Translations under genes and position numbers: made by a program
Part shown: positions 1 through 12,404 of the stretch, piece by piece
Position numbering within the stretch: position 1 is the stretch's first letter
How the letters are laid out: each line of letters begins with the position of its first letter
Notes under the pieces: model-generated
Database searches by the model: none
Told to the model about the DNA's origin: nothing
Seen by the model: the letters and a program-made list of their open reading frames with translations, nothing else
Source: Trissonchulus latispiculum
Lineage: Eukaryota > Nematoda > Enoplea > Enoplida > Ironidae
Length of the DNA: 64,000 nucleotides
NCBI GenBank assembly: GCA_030248195.1
Contig: JASAND010030890.1
Span: forward strand, 1 to 64,000
Reading direction: 5' to 3'

Positions 1-384
1 AATCCTGGCCCAGAGTTCAGCAAAGCTTATTCGTAATCAACGAAAGCTAGGGAAAATTCACCAAATAAACCATAAAATTAAACTAGAGGAAAAGTAGCAG
101 CGATTTTCGTTCCTGCCTATACTGCAATAACAGTAATGATCTATATCAGGGATCGCGGAATAATGTTCAACGTATTTTCTAGGTACAACCGTGAGGGATC
201 TTATCAATAGTTTTTAACTGGCTATCATCGTTGGCAATGCTCATCTTTCTTAAAAACATCTTACATCTTTTGATGTTAAAACGACCCTTTGCAGCTTGTT
301 TATTTTGATTCGATACAATTTGACCTGAAATTTACTTATTGTGTTTAGGTATATTTAGCATTTGTTTGTTAACCTATAGCGTAC

Positions 385-683
385 CTGTACATTGGGCACA
401 AGATCATATCTGGTAGAGTACGATTTTGAAACGGAAGGGTTTTAAGGTCAATTTTTGTTTCCTCGTCGGCATAAATCCTCCACATTTTCTTGCTTGAATG
501 AAATGATCCAAGGAAGCAAACCAGCACTACGATAGCCCAAGCAATTTTTCCCCAAACAACATTTTCAAAAATTTCTTTCAATGACCCGATAATTGTTTTC
601 AATGGTGAAATCTTATTATACATTCTCGTGCAATGGACTCTGAGCAATCTGGAAATAGCAAATTCAATCTTGATTTGAAACAT
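385..683 (-). CDS. DEG/ENaC-type sodium channel, N-terminal exon (partial)
   Basis: The frame encodes about 100 residues that match the N-terminal layout of degenerin/epithelial sodium channels: a short cytoplasmic stretch, a hydrophobic first membrane segment at about residues 45-62 (WGKIAWAIVVLVCFLGSF), a charged link, then LPFQNRTLPDMILCPM, which corresponds to the family's conserved 'FPAVTICN' region just outside the membrane. The family forms trimeric cation channels gated by peptides, protons or mechanical force. Reading on the minus strand, the sequence CAG/GTACGC after the CPM codons is a good 5' splice site, so the exon probably ends at about 385 and the last residues before the stop at 369 are intronic. 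Later exons (cysteine-rich ectodomain, second membrane segment) would lie beyond the left edge. The ATG at 683 is the first in frame; an upstream exon cannot be excluded. Family is inferred from pattern, not from a search. Confidence 0.6.
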
Positions 684-2480
684 ACAAATATGCTTTTTTG
701 GTTGTTATGTTATTATGACGTTACTATCTTAGCTTCGTTAGCCGCAGGAAATCAGTATCATGTAAAATAAATGAAATTACGTTATTTCGTAGTATTTCTT
801 ACTCAAAGGACTACAAAGTCTTTTTCTACAAACGACTCAAAAGGCTACTATTTCTGATATTTTGCTCACTTAGGGGGGTTCTTTTCACGGCACAATAAAA
901 AGCATATCTAAAAGCGGTTGTTAGATGATGGTGTACGCTTACTAGCAATACACATTGGCATTATGAAATATGAAAATTGTATTATATTGACGGGCATATC
1001 GGAAATATAGAAGAATGTAATACAGAAAACATTGAAAGGAATTATAATAAAACGCAAGAAGCAATAGTATGAGAAAACATGAACATAAACATAAGCCAAG
1101 AAAGAATCATTGTAATCATCGTTTGTGTGATACGAACATGGTTTGGATCGAAGCGTTAGTAACTCTGGCGAGCAATTTGTGTGCCGCTTTGAACTGTTGA
1201 CTATCGACAAAATAGGAATGCAGATTAATTATCAAGGTTCCTCAAGGTGCTTCAATAGCTACACCCAAAATGTGGCTGAAAAAAAACTGTAGCCAAACAT
1301 GTGCTCGAAAGGTTTGACCAAGCCAAGTCCTTATATCTAGCATCAAGTTATAACTTTCTTATATAAGTATATAACGTAACTTCAAGTAAAACTTTACTGA
1401 GTTCTACTACTAGTAAAACCTACTGCGTTCTAAAGACTTGGTGAAAAAAGATGAAATAATAATTATCAGGACACGAAGAGCTTCATTTTGGCATTAAATA
1501 TTTCGGAAAAGACCTATAAAGTGCTGAGCTTGAAATCTTCGAAAAATATTTCGATATTTTGCATTAGATTCCAGCGTTTCTGTTCTTACACAGAGCTCAA
1601 GCTCTGCTCAGATCTTTCGTAACAGTTTGCATTCTTTGTAACAGCTTTAACACATGTCAGGGTTCACCTTCGATCGGCTATTGTGAATGAATGTTTTACA
1701 GTAAAAGTATTTGTCATGTTTTGGGGAAAGGGAAGTACAGGATTTGTTGAAATAACATAAATCAGTGATCGTCGAAAAATTGGGACCCCATTCTTAACTA
1801 CCATCACATAGTTACTGAATGAAACAATTGAAACTTTCACGTAATTGCTTAGGAATATTCTTAGCCAAACTGGAATATGGGTATGATGGAATCAACGAAT
1901 TTTCATGTTTCAGCTGTAGGTTACAGTTATGATAAGATAATAAGCAATGAATTAGTCATCAGAAAGCTGCAGATTACATGCAAAAATTTACAGTTCATTG
2001 AAAAAACAGATGCTCAAGCCGCCCTTAGCTGCTTTCATTCCACTTCGATTAACCAGAGTTAGGAATTAGTTTACGAGTTATTAAACAGCCAATCCTTTAA
2101 GATATCCGCTTCTGAAGTTAAACATCTGTCTAGTTAACAATCTGAGCACAATATGTCCTTTCTGCGCTTAGACTGTGTTGTAAAGCTTTCGTTTTGCCGA
2201 AAGACTCTTTCGGAGTGCTTAATGTTCATAATAACATTGGAAAATGGAAACAACAAGCAGACCTGTCCACATACTGGCAGGCCAAATGCAAAAAATAGCG
2301 AAATTGAAACTGGACAGGACCTGAAATATGAAAGCAATTTGAAATAAAATAATATGAAAAATTCCAATCGTTTAATTAGCGGATTTCAATTGCTGAAAAT
2401 GCGGTCTGTAGTAGCTTCTGTATATCGATAAATAAATCACGAAAATAAATTGTTAGGAGACAAGCTCTGATTGTATCAAT
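684..2480. other. No recognisable gene
   Basis: AT-rich sequence of 1.8 kb upstream of the channel exon on that gene's strand. It contains one 100-codon minus-strand frame (908-1210) with several hydrophobic runs but no motif I recognise. It may hold promoter or intron sequence of the channel gene; nothing specific can be supported. Confidence 0.4.
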
Positions 2481-2670
2481 TTAAAAACTGGAGTGTGCCG
2501 AAGTCGCGGAAACCGACCAAATAACGTCTACAGTACCAGCTCAAAGAAGCCAACCTCCTGCACTACTGCAAACCGTGGCTCTGACAGCTATGTATGTAAA
2601 AGACTACATCTCACGACTAATCCAATCTGTCTCAGATGGTTTCCAGAATTGACCTTCTGCGAAGAGGACA

Positions 2671-2745
2671 GTTCTGGCATTTACTGACTTTAAAGCATTC
2701 GACACGGTCAAACAGCACCTATTAATTAATGAGCCAAACCTACCT
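2671..2745 (+). pseudogene. LINE reverse transcriptase remnant (palm motif A)
   Basis: Plus-strand translation gives VLAFTDFKAFDTVKQHLL, which matches motif A of non-LTR retrotransposon reverse transcriptases (F-x-D-x-x-K-A-F-D-x-V), including the first catalytic aspartate. The 150 bases upstream read as a shifted, degenerate continuation. No other RT motif (FADD box, thumb) is seen downstream before the LTR at 3027, so this is a short dead scrap. Confidence 0.5.
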
Positions 2746-3026
2746 CTAGGGCAAATTGGACCCATCACTTCAAAAAAATTTGTGCGCTATACTTCTGCTC
2801 TAAGCTCGAAACAGACACAAATCTCGAGCATGTACTGCCTGTGTTTTAGAGCTTTAATACACAAGCATTGAGCGAGTTGGCATACCTCCGTTTAGCCTGG
2901 GTACCAATTTGCGGGGGTGTCACTGGGCTCCAATTTGCGTGCAAAGCATGTGTCACGCTTAGATACATACATACATACTTATGACAGCAGTCATAGGGGC
3001 TATTTCTTTACAGATTAAAATGGCCG

Positions 3027-3487
3027 TGTTAAATTCAGGTCTACTGCCTGGAATAGACCTGAATTATAAATGGCGGGGAGATTGCAGGTAGTACGAGCCG
3101 TGGCTTAGCTCCGCACACAGTTGGTGTGCCTTGGCTAACTAATAACTAAACGTTGAAAAAAGAAAAATATCAAAACGTGGACACCCAGAAATCTAACCAA
3201 CCTTATCCGTGGACTGGTGTCTGTTTTGACTCTTTATTGTTCTAACAACTAAACGTTAGCATACCGATGAATTCCATAGGCTTCGGAAGTAACCAACTAA
3301 ATAACCACGTGGCGGACAAATGAATTCAATGGTAAAGTAATACAAAGGACCCAACCGGTACAGACGGTAACACATAACACTACACTGAATCAGACAAATC
3401 TTGCAGATCAGGATAGCTACAGGAACTGATGAGTTTACACATAAGTACATTTTAGGTTGACCGGTTGCATGTTAGTGATATTTCACA
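3027..3487 (-). repeat. 3' LTR of gag-only element copy 1
   Basis: 461 bp, about 100 bp longer than its partner because of an 89-bp insertion at about 3155-3243. That insertion is flanked by near-identical 14-bp copies of AACAACTAAACGTT and has inverted-repeat ends of its own (CAAAAC..GACACC / GGTGTCTGTTTTG). Outside the insertion the two LTRs are very similar. Confidence 0.85.
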
Positions 3488-6343
3488 TCTTCCCCCGGTG
3501 AAGACAATTTTAGCGCCTGCTAAAAAGCAGTAAGGAGAAGAGGTTGCTACCAATAATTCAAGTTAAAAGAGCTGGAGAATTTCACAATAAGTATATACCA
3601 TGTGACCAGTTATGTCAGTATCCTGGCACGTTTAAGTCCATGGTAGTAAAAACGTAACAAGTAAAGTTAATTAAAAATCATAAAATGGTAGCACTTAGAA
3701 GTCTTTCAATATAGTCAAAACATGGGGAATTATACCGAAACACCTATTAACCAAAAAGAACACCATAAGTAATACAACACGGTCAACTTTAGAAACTGGA
3801 AAACTTCAAAAGTAAAGCTCAAAAGAGACTGAAAAGAGTCGGAACGAACCCAAAATGAAAATAGTAACCAAATACCACTGTTATATAAATTCAGAGCAAT
3901 GCAACTATCATACAGCATTCATTGATCTGTCACAATTACGCTCACAAACATACGTTTACATTCACACATATAGCAAATTTTCAAAGACAAGCAATACAAG
4001 TACAGCATTTATCTGTACACAAAGTTTCAAAGTAACTGTACACAAGTGAAAAAATCAAAACTCAATGCACAAGGAATGAGGCATATTATATATTGCAAAT
4101 AAATTTTTCAACTAGAAGATTCCAAATAAATTTTAAAATAAGAAAGAAATCCAATAAAACTCCATAGATTGTATAAATATTTTATATCAAGTAAAATTTA
4201 ACTACATCCTCCGCAGGAGAAAGAAAAAGATCGCCTGATTATAAACAAGATTAATTTTAAGGGGTTAGTAAACTGAGCCAAATCAAAGAAAAATATAAAG
4301 AACAAACAAACAAACAAACAAATAAGAAATGTATATGAAAGTTCAAATTTAGTCGATGTGTTGTAGTTGTTGTAGTCATGGCAATTTAAAGTTAATTTGG
4401 AATGAGGAGGAATGTAAATTTAGCTTCTTTGGGAAGAGTTCACAACCGTGTTCTCGTTAGAGATCGAACGGCTAACTCAATATGTTTCAGGTCGGAGCTG
4501 ATCATTATTTCGTTTCATCGCTCGATAGTTATATCCGTAGTTGTATCCGTAGTCGTAGAAAAACACAAACATACATTACTGTGCAGACTCCACTAAAGTC
4601 GCCAAACTGAACAGTCAAAAGATAGTGGAAGACTACGATAGAAAGTCTAATGAAATCTAAGATAGAATTTAGGAAAGAGAAAGAATCGAGAAGCGAAAGA
4701 CAAAAGAAATTCTATACACTCATGACTAGAGTTGCTCGCTTGAAAAACTAAATTTCTACAGAACACTTATGCACAAAACCCTTAAAGCCGAGCTTGCTCC
4801 GTGTAATGTATTACAAAATTACAACACACATAATAGGTATACTATCAATGGCACGAGCTCAAAACAAACAAAAATTTTATGTAGTAACTAGCTAATGATT
4901 AACAACCACAAATAACAACCAAAATTAAGTAGAATAACACAAGTAACCATATCAAATAACGAAACAGAATATTTTTGGATTTTTATGATATTTGTGTTTT
5001 TAGGCATTTCCGTTTAACGTAGCTAGCATAAAACTATCAAAATATATCTCTATACGCGACTATACATTATGCTACAAAATTCCAATATTCTAAAAAACAA
5101 AACAAACACAAACAAGAAATTCATAATCAAAATACTCGTACGAACACTGGATTGTACATATTGACTGTAGGGCAATTACTAAAAACAATGAATTCTAAAT
5201 CGGAGCAGCTCAAATGACTAAAATTATCCAAATAATCCGCTGCTGTGTTAAATCTGAGGCTTTATCTACTCCTTTTCAGAAAAATCTTGCACGTTCTAGC
5301 CTCTTTCTAGTCCAATTAACGTTCCAGACAGAATCCAGTTTTAATTCCACATCGTGAAAAACAAATCCTCAAACAAAACATCATCCTTTTAAGAAAAATA
5401 AATCTTCACAAATCTTCGTTTCAAACTACGTCAATTTAGATGGTTTTAGTATTTGCAAAACGACAAAAAGAGAAAAACAAAAGGAAAAATAAGGCCTGAA
5501 CCCTGGTAATACCGCCTACTGACCTCCAGGTCAATACCCAATACACCAAAAGTCCAATCGCATCAGGATCATACCCTCTAGGATCATACGCCGCCATATG
5601 TAAGGATTGTAAGTGCTGACTGACAGTAACCATAATGATGACGGCAATGATCAGTGGGACGTAGCACGATGAAACTAATTTGGCAGTATTACCGTGGATG
5701 TCAACCAGTACTGACCAATTCGGAAATCTATCTTAGCCACTTGTGCCCATTGAAGACAACTAAATATTGAGCATAACAAGCACATCTTTAAATATCTAAG
5801 TCAACTGTTAAATGTGAACGCAATACGAAATATCTCTATGCCAATTAGTAATAAAATGCCAACTCAATGTCAAATGCTATAGTCATTCGTCTGTGAGTAT
5901 ACGTATATCGTAAAATGCCAGAAAAACTGAAATATGGCAAACCATAAATGTACATACCCTTGATCAAAAGTCTATAACGTGGTTGTCTCTTAGAAATCAG
6001 TGAAATACCATGGCAATGACTGAATTGTTAGACACCAGTTAGATCCACAATCTATGACTATCCTTGAAAAAGTTCCGTCCGAACAAGCAAAGTCTCTGAA
6101 GCTATTCTAGACCATAAAGTAAACATATACGTGCAGAAGTGAATACTAGTACAAGTACTCAAAACATAGTCGTGAAATGCGAAAAGCGTTAAGAAAACAA
6201 ATGTTGAAAAGGAGACGCTATCGCTTTTGGCTGAGAAGTTATTATATTAGCCAAACTTGACAAATTACTTAACGAATCTTGAAGTGACTTAACAAATGAA
6301 TATTCTTTTGGTGCACTGAGTGCTGGAGCTACTGCAAAAGTTG
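3488..6343. other. Internal 3' region of gag-only element, no pol
   Basis: This stretch lies between the end of the gag-like frame and the 3' LTR, where pol would be expected. Only short minus-strand frames occur and none shows an aspartic protease DTG, the RT YVDD box or integrase motifs. A short (AAAC)n run is at about 4302-4322. The second copy of the element is homologous only from about 6076 onwards. Confidence 0.6.
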
Positions 6344-9230
6344 TCACCTATGTCCTGCTAAATTTGAAACATCATCTTCGTCACTTTGTAGTGCAGGTGT
6401 CATGTGAATATCGGATGCATCTGTGGGTATCCCTTCCTTACTAGCTTCAACATTTCCGCTATCTAATGCAGTATCATCCATTAGATTGTAATCAAGAACA
6501 TTCAATTCTGAATCTGAACCATCATCAGACCTTTCACCCGCTAACTTACTTTCAAAGCGCAAAATATCCACAAAAAGAAATGCGTCAGGCAAATTTGGAT
6601 ATGGTACCTTTATCCTTGTACCTGAGTGTGACGTCTGTTGCTGTGAACTCGCCGATCCACGAATTGATAACTCATCTTGGTTGGTCCCACTTATCTCTTC
6701 CGCATCTTGAGTAGTATTCGTGACTGGTTCCTTGTAAGTAGTCATCGCATGTGCATCATCTGTGGTGTCTAGACTTGATAGTCCTTGTATGCTTTCTTTT
6801 AACTTCTTTCTTTCGTTTCTGTGCGAAGATGAATAAAAACACGATGTCGTAGAGGCGCGTACCTATTATTGGAGTTGACAGAGGCACCCATAGTTATATG
6901 AGCTGGTTCACCTCCATGCTTGAGACGTTTCTGGCTATGATCCTGAAGGGTCGTATCCGGAAGCCTCGATTGATTATTTGAACCGCACATGCTACTCCCT
7001 TGTATCAGGGGATTTCCATACGTAGATGAGAAAGTAACACAATTCCCGAAGGAAACCGAGCTACCTTCACCACTACGCGATCGCTTTGGCACAGCACTTC
7101 GCATAGACTGTCCATGATAGAAAGTTATCGGCGCATTAAAATACCTGGGCTGCTAAAATTTTGGTGGGGGCGCATATTGTACCGAAAATTTGGCAAAGAA
7201 AATCGCGGTGGTAAATAGCGATTCTGGGGATAACGAACGTTTTCAGTCCAAAAACGAGAATTCTGAAAAAATCTGCCATTATTTCTAAAAACAGGTGGAA
7301 ATTTCGCTTGCATTGAAGCCTTTGGAAGATTATGCGCATGAGTGATTAATGGAATTCTTCGCACATTGCGCAAATCCACTTTGCTGCTGTCAATTGGTAT
7401 CAACTTGACCCAGCGTTGCTCATCTTGCAGAAAGAAGTCAATTGGTTGCACCTTTTGCTGAACTGGTACAGAATTTCCAGAAAAACTATTCGGAATGCAT
7501 GAAGCATTAGAGGGAGGAGATGTACGTACATACGTACTAGGGTTATTCTAAAAAGAGGGGGGAGGAGATAGATTTGCATTTCCAAAAGCATAATTCGGTG
7601 GAAGATTTGACTTTACTAAACTGGCATATGAAGAAAAAACTGAACAAATCTGAGCAGACGACATAGTCTGCGCCGGGTAGAGTTTTGTCACACTTTCCAT
7701 GATGTTATGTGAATTAGACAGCAATGCTGACACTTTTGGGTCAGAATTAGAAATACAAGTGGAGGTAGAATTTTCTCCAGATGTGGACGGATTTACTGCG
7801 GGTTGGGGGCCCTGGAGGTTGCGCCGCCCGCAATCTGAAAATTCTGACCATCTCCATTGATTGGTACAATATATGAAACACCAGGTTGCGCCTGTTGGTA
7901 CTGCTCATAGGACATAGTTTGAAATGCTTGCCCACTAGAATCCATAAGAATATTCGCACGAGCATTCTGCGGTTGCTGCTGTGAACTTCCTCTACCGCGT
8001 CGGTTACCTCTAAAATTATTATTATTTCCAGTCCAGTTATTATTATTGCTGTTATTGCCTCGCGAATTCTGATTCCAACCTTGATTGTTATAGTTGCCTC
8101 TATAATTACCTCTATTATTATTCCCACGCCCACGGCGACGCTGAAAGTCAGAATTACCACGCCGCATTGCACAGTTCGCAGAAATATGGCCTAAATTTCC
8201 GCACCTATAGCATGTTACATTGTTAAAGTCACGTGGAGCTTGCTGTTTTTGCTTGTTGACCAGAAGCCTGCTGCTGCATTGGAGCTTTTTGCGCTGGCGC
8301 TGCTTGAGAAGTTTGCGCCACGGCTACCGCTGGAGTGGACACGCTGTTAACCTCTTTAATTTGAGACTCCGTTTTCGCCGACGTCTTCCAAAGTTAGTTC
8401 CAATGACGCATTTTTGAGTTTCAAACAAAAACGTTGTCCTTGCAGCTTTGAAAGAGCATCATCCCTTTCAGTATCAACACTGGAAGAGGCGCTGCACACA
8501 TTAGCTTTCGTTTTTGTTTCCTTCTTAGAAGTGGAAGGGGAGGTCGACGTTTCTGGTAGCTCCTCCAACCGCGAAAGCTGGACCACTATTTTGCGCAATT
8601 CTCCATATTCTGATCCCAGCATCCCAGATCGGCTAACGATGAAACACCCAATGTTTTAAGGTCTGATCTAAGGCCTTTCCTCAACTGTTCAAAAATATTC
8701 ACCACTCGAACGTTTTCCGTCTCGTTTGGGAATGCCTTCCGGGCGAGAATTTCCATATCGGCTGCAAAATCTTGCGCTTTTTCACCTTCCTTTTGTATAC
8801 GTACATAAAAATTCCGAGAATGTTCAGCCGCATTTCTGGTGACTGGCTCATACAAAAGTTTCAAAAGCTTCACGAACTCTTCGTACGTATCGGGCAAACC
8901 CAAAGAAAAAAGACGGTGGAGAACGGTTTCACTAATTTTTGCTAAATGCAGGGACCGTTTCTTTTCCTCTGCAATGCCGTGAGTCTGGATAATTGCCTCA
9001 AAACTAGTGATTCACTGCTCTGGCGTGAGTGCAGTCTTCCGTCCATTGTAGGGACTTAGGCTCTCAAAAGCGGAATGTAGGTTTTAATATCAGCCATATT
9101 TTGCGCGTGACGTAAGCTCTAGTTACGACCGGAATGTTTCGAATCTGCTCACCTAATTCTTGCAATTGGTCAACCTTCTGTATGCCGACTTATTGCGCAC
9201 GCGGGTTTTCGTCCGAAATGATTCGCAAAC
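6344..9230 (-). pseudogene. Gag-like polyprotein with long C-terminal extension, copy 1 (decayed)
   Basis: Homologous stretches continue in sense across several minus-strand frames broken by frameshifts and stops. In order: an N-terminal part (about 9030-9230, with an internal stop); a capsid-like helical region (8586-8903, starting GLPDTYEEFVKLLKLL and containing KAQDFAADMEILARKAFP); a linker; one CCHC zinc knuckle (C-x2-C-x4-H-x4-C, about 8169-8216); an Asn/Arg/Gly-rich RNA-binding-like stretch (7793-8150); a Ser/Pro-rich part; an Arg/Asn/Phe-rich part (7125-7451); a basic part (6799-7104); and an acidic tail (6344-6745, rich in SDD, DSG and DED). Gag packages retroelement RNA. A usual gag would stop soon after the knuckle; here about 500 more codons follow with no enzyme. 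Copy 2 keeps the same order. Confidence 0.7.
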
Positions 9231-10819
9231 ATTGGGAAAAACCAAGTCAAATATAAAGGAAATGGTCCCAAATCATCAGAAAAAATAAATTCTACACCTT
9301 TGGTTTAGGTAGTAGAATTTTCATAGAAAAACAATGTGCAATGAAACCAAAATTATCAAAAATTATCAGAAAAAGACACCAAGTACGTACCAAAAAAAAT
9401 GAAAAATTCAAGCAAAACTAGGAAAAACCACCAAATCGTGACGGTTTACGCACCAAAGTGATCTACGACCGTGCTTTTAGTCGTAGATAAGCCAGAAGCC
9501 AAAAACAACCAATTCCGAGAAAGAACACACTAAGGGGCACACGGTCAAATACTACAAAAACAAGGACAAGGGGCAAAAAACCAAGAACCAACAATAGTGA
9601 CAGCTAAATCAACTGTGTGGGTGATCTGTGGTCGTGCTTTTAACCCTAGAATAGGTCAAATCCAAAAGAAAATCCCAAATTGCAAAAATCGTTAGGGGGG
9701 TACCGCGACAAAACACCCGAAAAATCAAAAAATGACTAATCAAAACCAAAATTTGGGGAAAATTCAGCAAACTCACTGAATAGTAGGATGTACCGCACGT
9801 ACTGATGCTGTTGAAAATAGTCCTCAGCGAAAAATAGGCTTACCTTGGGGCTTACCTTACCTTATCAAAAATACACTAAGTCCGAAACTCAAAAATAAAA
9901 TTTGTCAGAGGGTTTTTTAGAAAAACGGTTATTTTCCGCCAAACCCTCGCTGAACTGGTCCCTTATGGCTCACCAAACGTGAAATAAACGTTGGTTGGCT
10001 TGAAATCCCGTTGAACCTTCAAAAATTAGAGAAAAGGAGTTATTAAATTGATTAATTATTAATTAAATATTAGGTCAAAAATGGACACTAGAGGTATGTA
10101 TGAAAAATCGTAATTTTTGCAAAATTCCGCCTTCTGAGAGGGGGGCAGTATTTTCCGAGAATCCACGTATATTTTCTGGTCTAAAAATGCCAATGCCCAA
10201 TTATTTTAGGTGAAATTTTTATTTTTCCGCCTAAAATGAAAAATTGCCAAAATCGTCGAATTTATTTAATTTTGCGAGCAAGGGGGGACGCTGCTTGTTG
10301 TATTATTGAAGTGCTCTGGGCACTATACTACCACAATATCCCTGAAAAGAAAATAAAATTGAAAATTTAAACCCCAAATTATAATAATGAAAATACTTTT
10401 TAAAGGAAATTCTGGGAGTTAGCCAGAAAAACCTTGCTAATCTAGATAATTATCGTAAATTATTAATTTACCTAGCCTAAATTTTGGTTCATAAATTGCT
10501 TGGCTTATCACAATTATTTTCAAAAGTTTTCAAAATCAACGAAAAACAACTAAATCAACTAAATTTAATCAAATTCAATACTAAATAATACTTTTCAACA
10601 AAAATTCGTCACAAAATGGTTGCTGTTTACAGCTTTGAATCGAACTCAAATGGACAAAACTAAGTCAAATTGATGAAATTTCTTCGAAACTAACTTAAAT
10701 TAAACAAAATAACTAGTAATCGAAATCAAGAAAACCACAAAAATCGAAAAAATCAGGAAATCATCAAAAATGAAAATTTCAAAATTTTCAAAATTTTCAA
10801 TGACGCCAGACAGAGTTAA

Positions 10820-10834
10820 CTGTCACGGTCGCCA
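10820..10834 (-). promoter_or_regulatory. Primer binding site, tRNA-Arg
   Basis: TGGCGACCGTGACAG in element sense, two bases inside the 5' LTR. It is a 15-base complement of the CCA-tailed 3' end of animal tRNA-Arg(UCG). Confidence 0.8.
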
Positions 10835-10836
10835 TT

Positions 10837-11198
10837 TGTTAAATTCAGGCCTACTGCCTGGACTAGACCTGAATTAGAAATGGCGGGGCGATTGCAGGTA
10901 GTACGAGCCGTGGCATAGTTCCGCACACAGTTGGTGTGCCTTGCCTAACTAACAACTAAACGTTACCATACTGATGAATTCCATAGGCTTCGGAAGTAAC
11001 CAACTAAATAACCACGTGGCGGACAAATGAATTTAATGGTAAAGTAAAACAAAGGACCCAACCGGTACAGACGGTAACTCAACACTACACAGAATCAGAC
11101 AAATATTGCAGATCAGGTTAGCTATAGGAACTGATGAGTTTACACATAAGTACATTTTAGGTTGACCGGTTGCATGTTAATTTTAGTGATATTTCACA
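10837..11198 (-). repeat. 5' LTR of gag-only element copy 1
   Basis: 362 bp, with TG and CA ends. It shares 3487-type ends and almost all of its internal sequence with the LTR at 3027-3487, and a more diverged version is found at 61934-62270. The outer edge abuts an array of GGATTAAA words. Confidence 0.85.
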
Positions 11199-11790
11199 GT
11201 CGGATTAAACGGATTAAAAATCAGCCGGAGTAAAATTTTAATTTCTATTTCATTAACGCAGGATTAAACAGATTAAAAGTATTAAAATTAACTCGTTTAA
11301 TGAAGGGCTGGCCTCTGGCCCCCCTTCCACAGATGTAGTAAACATTTGAGTTGTCGCTCCTGGCTTCTGGCTGTGAATCCGGAGATAAGCACCGGCACCC
11401 TGTAACCTTCTGTAGGTTGGAGTTCTCTCCAGGGGTCACTTTACCTTACCTTTACCTAACTCGTTTAATCCGACCATTTTTAATCCGCGGATTAAATGAG
11501 TTGATTTTAATCCATTTAATCCGCCATTAAAGAAACAGCGATTAAAAATTTTAATCCGCCAACTTTTAATCTGTTTAGTCCGCGTAGCTGCACGAGGATT
11601 AACAGTTAGTTGAAAATGCAGGCGGAGGATTAAACGGACCAAAATTAATCTTTAAAGAAACAGCTATTAAGCAGGTCGGATTAAAATTAACTCGTTGACT
11701 TTTTAATCCGTAGTGTGAATAAAACAGGATTTGATTAAAATTTTAATCCTAGGTGCATTAAAGAAATAGGATTAAAGACACTTTCAAGAG
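11199..11790. repeat. Word-saturated repeat, GGATTAAA / TTAATCC
   Basis: About 590 bp in which the word GGATTAAA or its complement recurs roughly every 20-30 bases in both orientations, often as near-palindromes such as TTAAAATTAACTCGTTTAAT. No gene. The composition resembles the AGTTAAA-filled element at 40405-40936. It is interrupted by a 155-bp insertion at 11302-11456. Confidence 0.6.
11302..11456. mobile_element. 155-bp SINE-like insertion
   Basis: Sequence unrelated to the surrounding array, flanked by a 13-bp direct repeat TAACTCGTTTAAT (11289-11301 and 11457-11469). One end is a TTACC-repeat tail, as in some SINEs and LINEs. No clear A or B box was found. Because the flanking word also occurs in the array, part of the duplication may be coincidental. 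Confidence 0.4.
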
Positions 11791-12299
11791 AACCACCGCC
11801 TTCATTAAAATTACTCAATATTTTTAAAATTACAAATGCTTCAATTATTTTTTCTACTAATTCAAGTAGAACACAAATTCTTGGAAATTCTATATGAATT
11901 GGGAATTAAGATTAAGAATTAGTGTTTTCGTTGGATTGGAATTAAAGAGAGACAGGCTTTGACTACCACGTTCACCCCAAGTTTCAAATGGAGGTATCCC
12001 CCAAACGTTTTGACCAAAACCAGAAGTTGACCCTTCCCAGAAATTTTACCAAACTCACCTAACCTTTGATTACCCCCGCCCTCCGCAGCAGCTCTCACTA
12101 CCATTAAGCACTTGCATCACAAAGCCAAAACACTCCAGACGTCCAGATCAGCATTTACGCATAATTTTCCACCCTAAGCCAAAAACTAGTTAATAACATG
12201 ATATATTTAGGAGCCTATGCGTTAACTAATTATGAATTAGCATGAACTAATGTTGATTATTGATCCAAACTTGCATAGCTTCCTTGTTCCTTCTCATTT
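11791..12299. other. No recognisable feature
   Basis: AT-rich sequence with only short frames, none with recognisable content. Confidence 0.35.
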
Positions 12300-12404
12300 C
12301 TTTTGTATACATTGTCCCACACAATCTCACTAATCCCACATGGGATGGCTTTTCAATCCCATCCCATCCCTTCCCATTAGAACCCATCCCAGATGTCAAC
12401 ACTG
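12300..12404. mobile_element. hAT-like miniature element, GGGAT word family
   Basis: On the minus strand it begins CAGTGTTGACATCTGGGATG and then repeats GGGAT words. A second copy with the same order lies at 24680-24762. The CAG start followed by a G-rich word is the pattern shared with the elements at 26581, 28382 and 30430. No transposase. Confidence 0.45.

Larger units (their letters stand above)
3027..11198 (-). mobile_element. Gag-only LTR retrotransposon, copy 1 (full length, both LTRs)
   Basis: The element reads on the minus strand. Its 5' LTR is the reverse complement of 10837-11198 and its 3' LTR that of 3027-3487. Both begin TGTGAAATATC and end GAATTTAACA in element sense. Two bases inside the 5' LTR is TGGCGACCGTGACAG, complementary to the 3' end of animal tRNA-Arg(UCG), a primer site also used by Drosophila mdg1/412-type elements. 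A purine tract (GGGGGAAGA) abuts the 3' LTR. Between them lie a long untranslated leader (about 9230-10819), a decayed gag-like frame (about 6344-9230) and 2.8 kb (3488-6343) without any pol motif. Direct target duplications are not evident (GGCCG on one side, GTCGG on the other). The element probably depends on another element's reverse transcriptase and integrase; that is inference. Confidence 0.82.

Noticed and set aside
908..1210. 100-codon hydrophobic minus-strand frame upstream of the channel exon
   Set aside because: Hydrophobicity comes from AT-rich codons. No membrane-protein motif or splice context convinced me that it is an exon.
3426..3433. CTGATGAG in the LTR as a hammerhead ribozyme core
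   Set aside because: No GAAA core with flanking helices follows at the required distance, and the copy 2 LTR does not keep the motif.
5436..5633. 65-codon minus-strand frame as possible pol remnant of the gag-only element
   Set aside because: Contains no RT, protease or integrase motif; I kept the element as pol-less.
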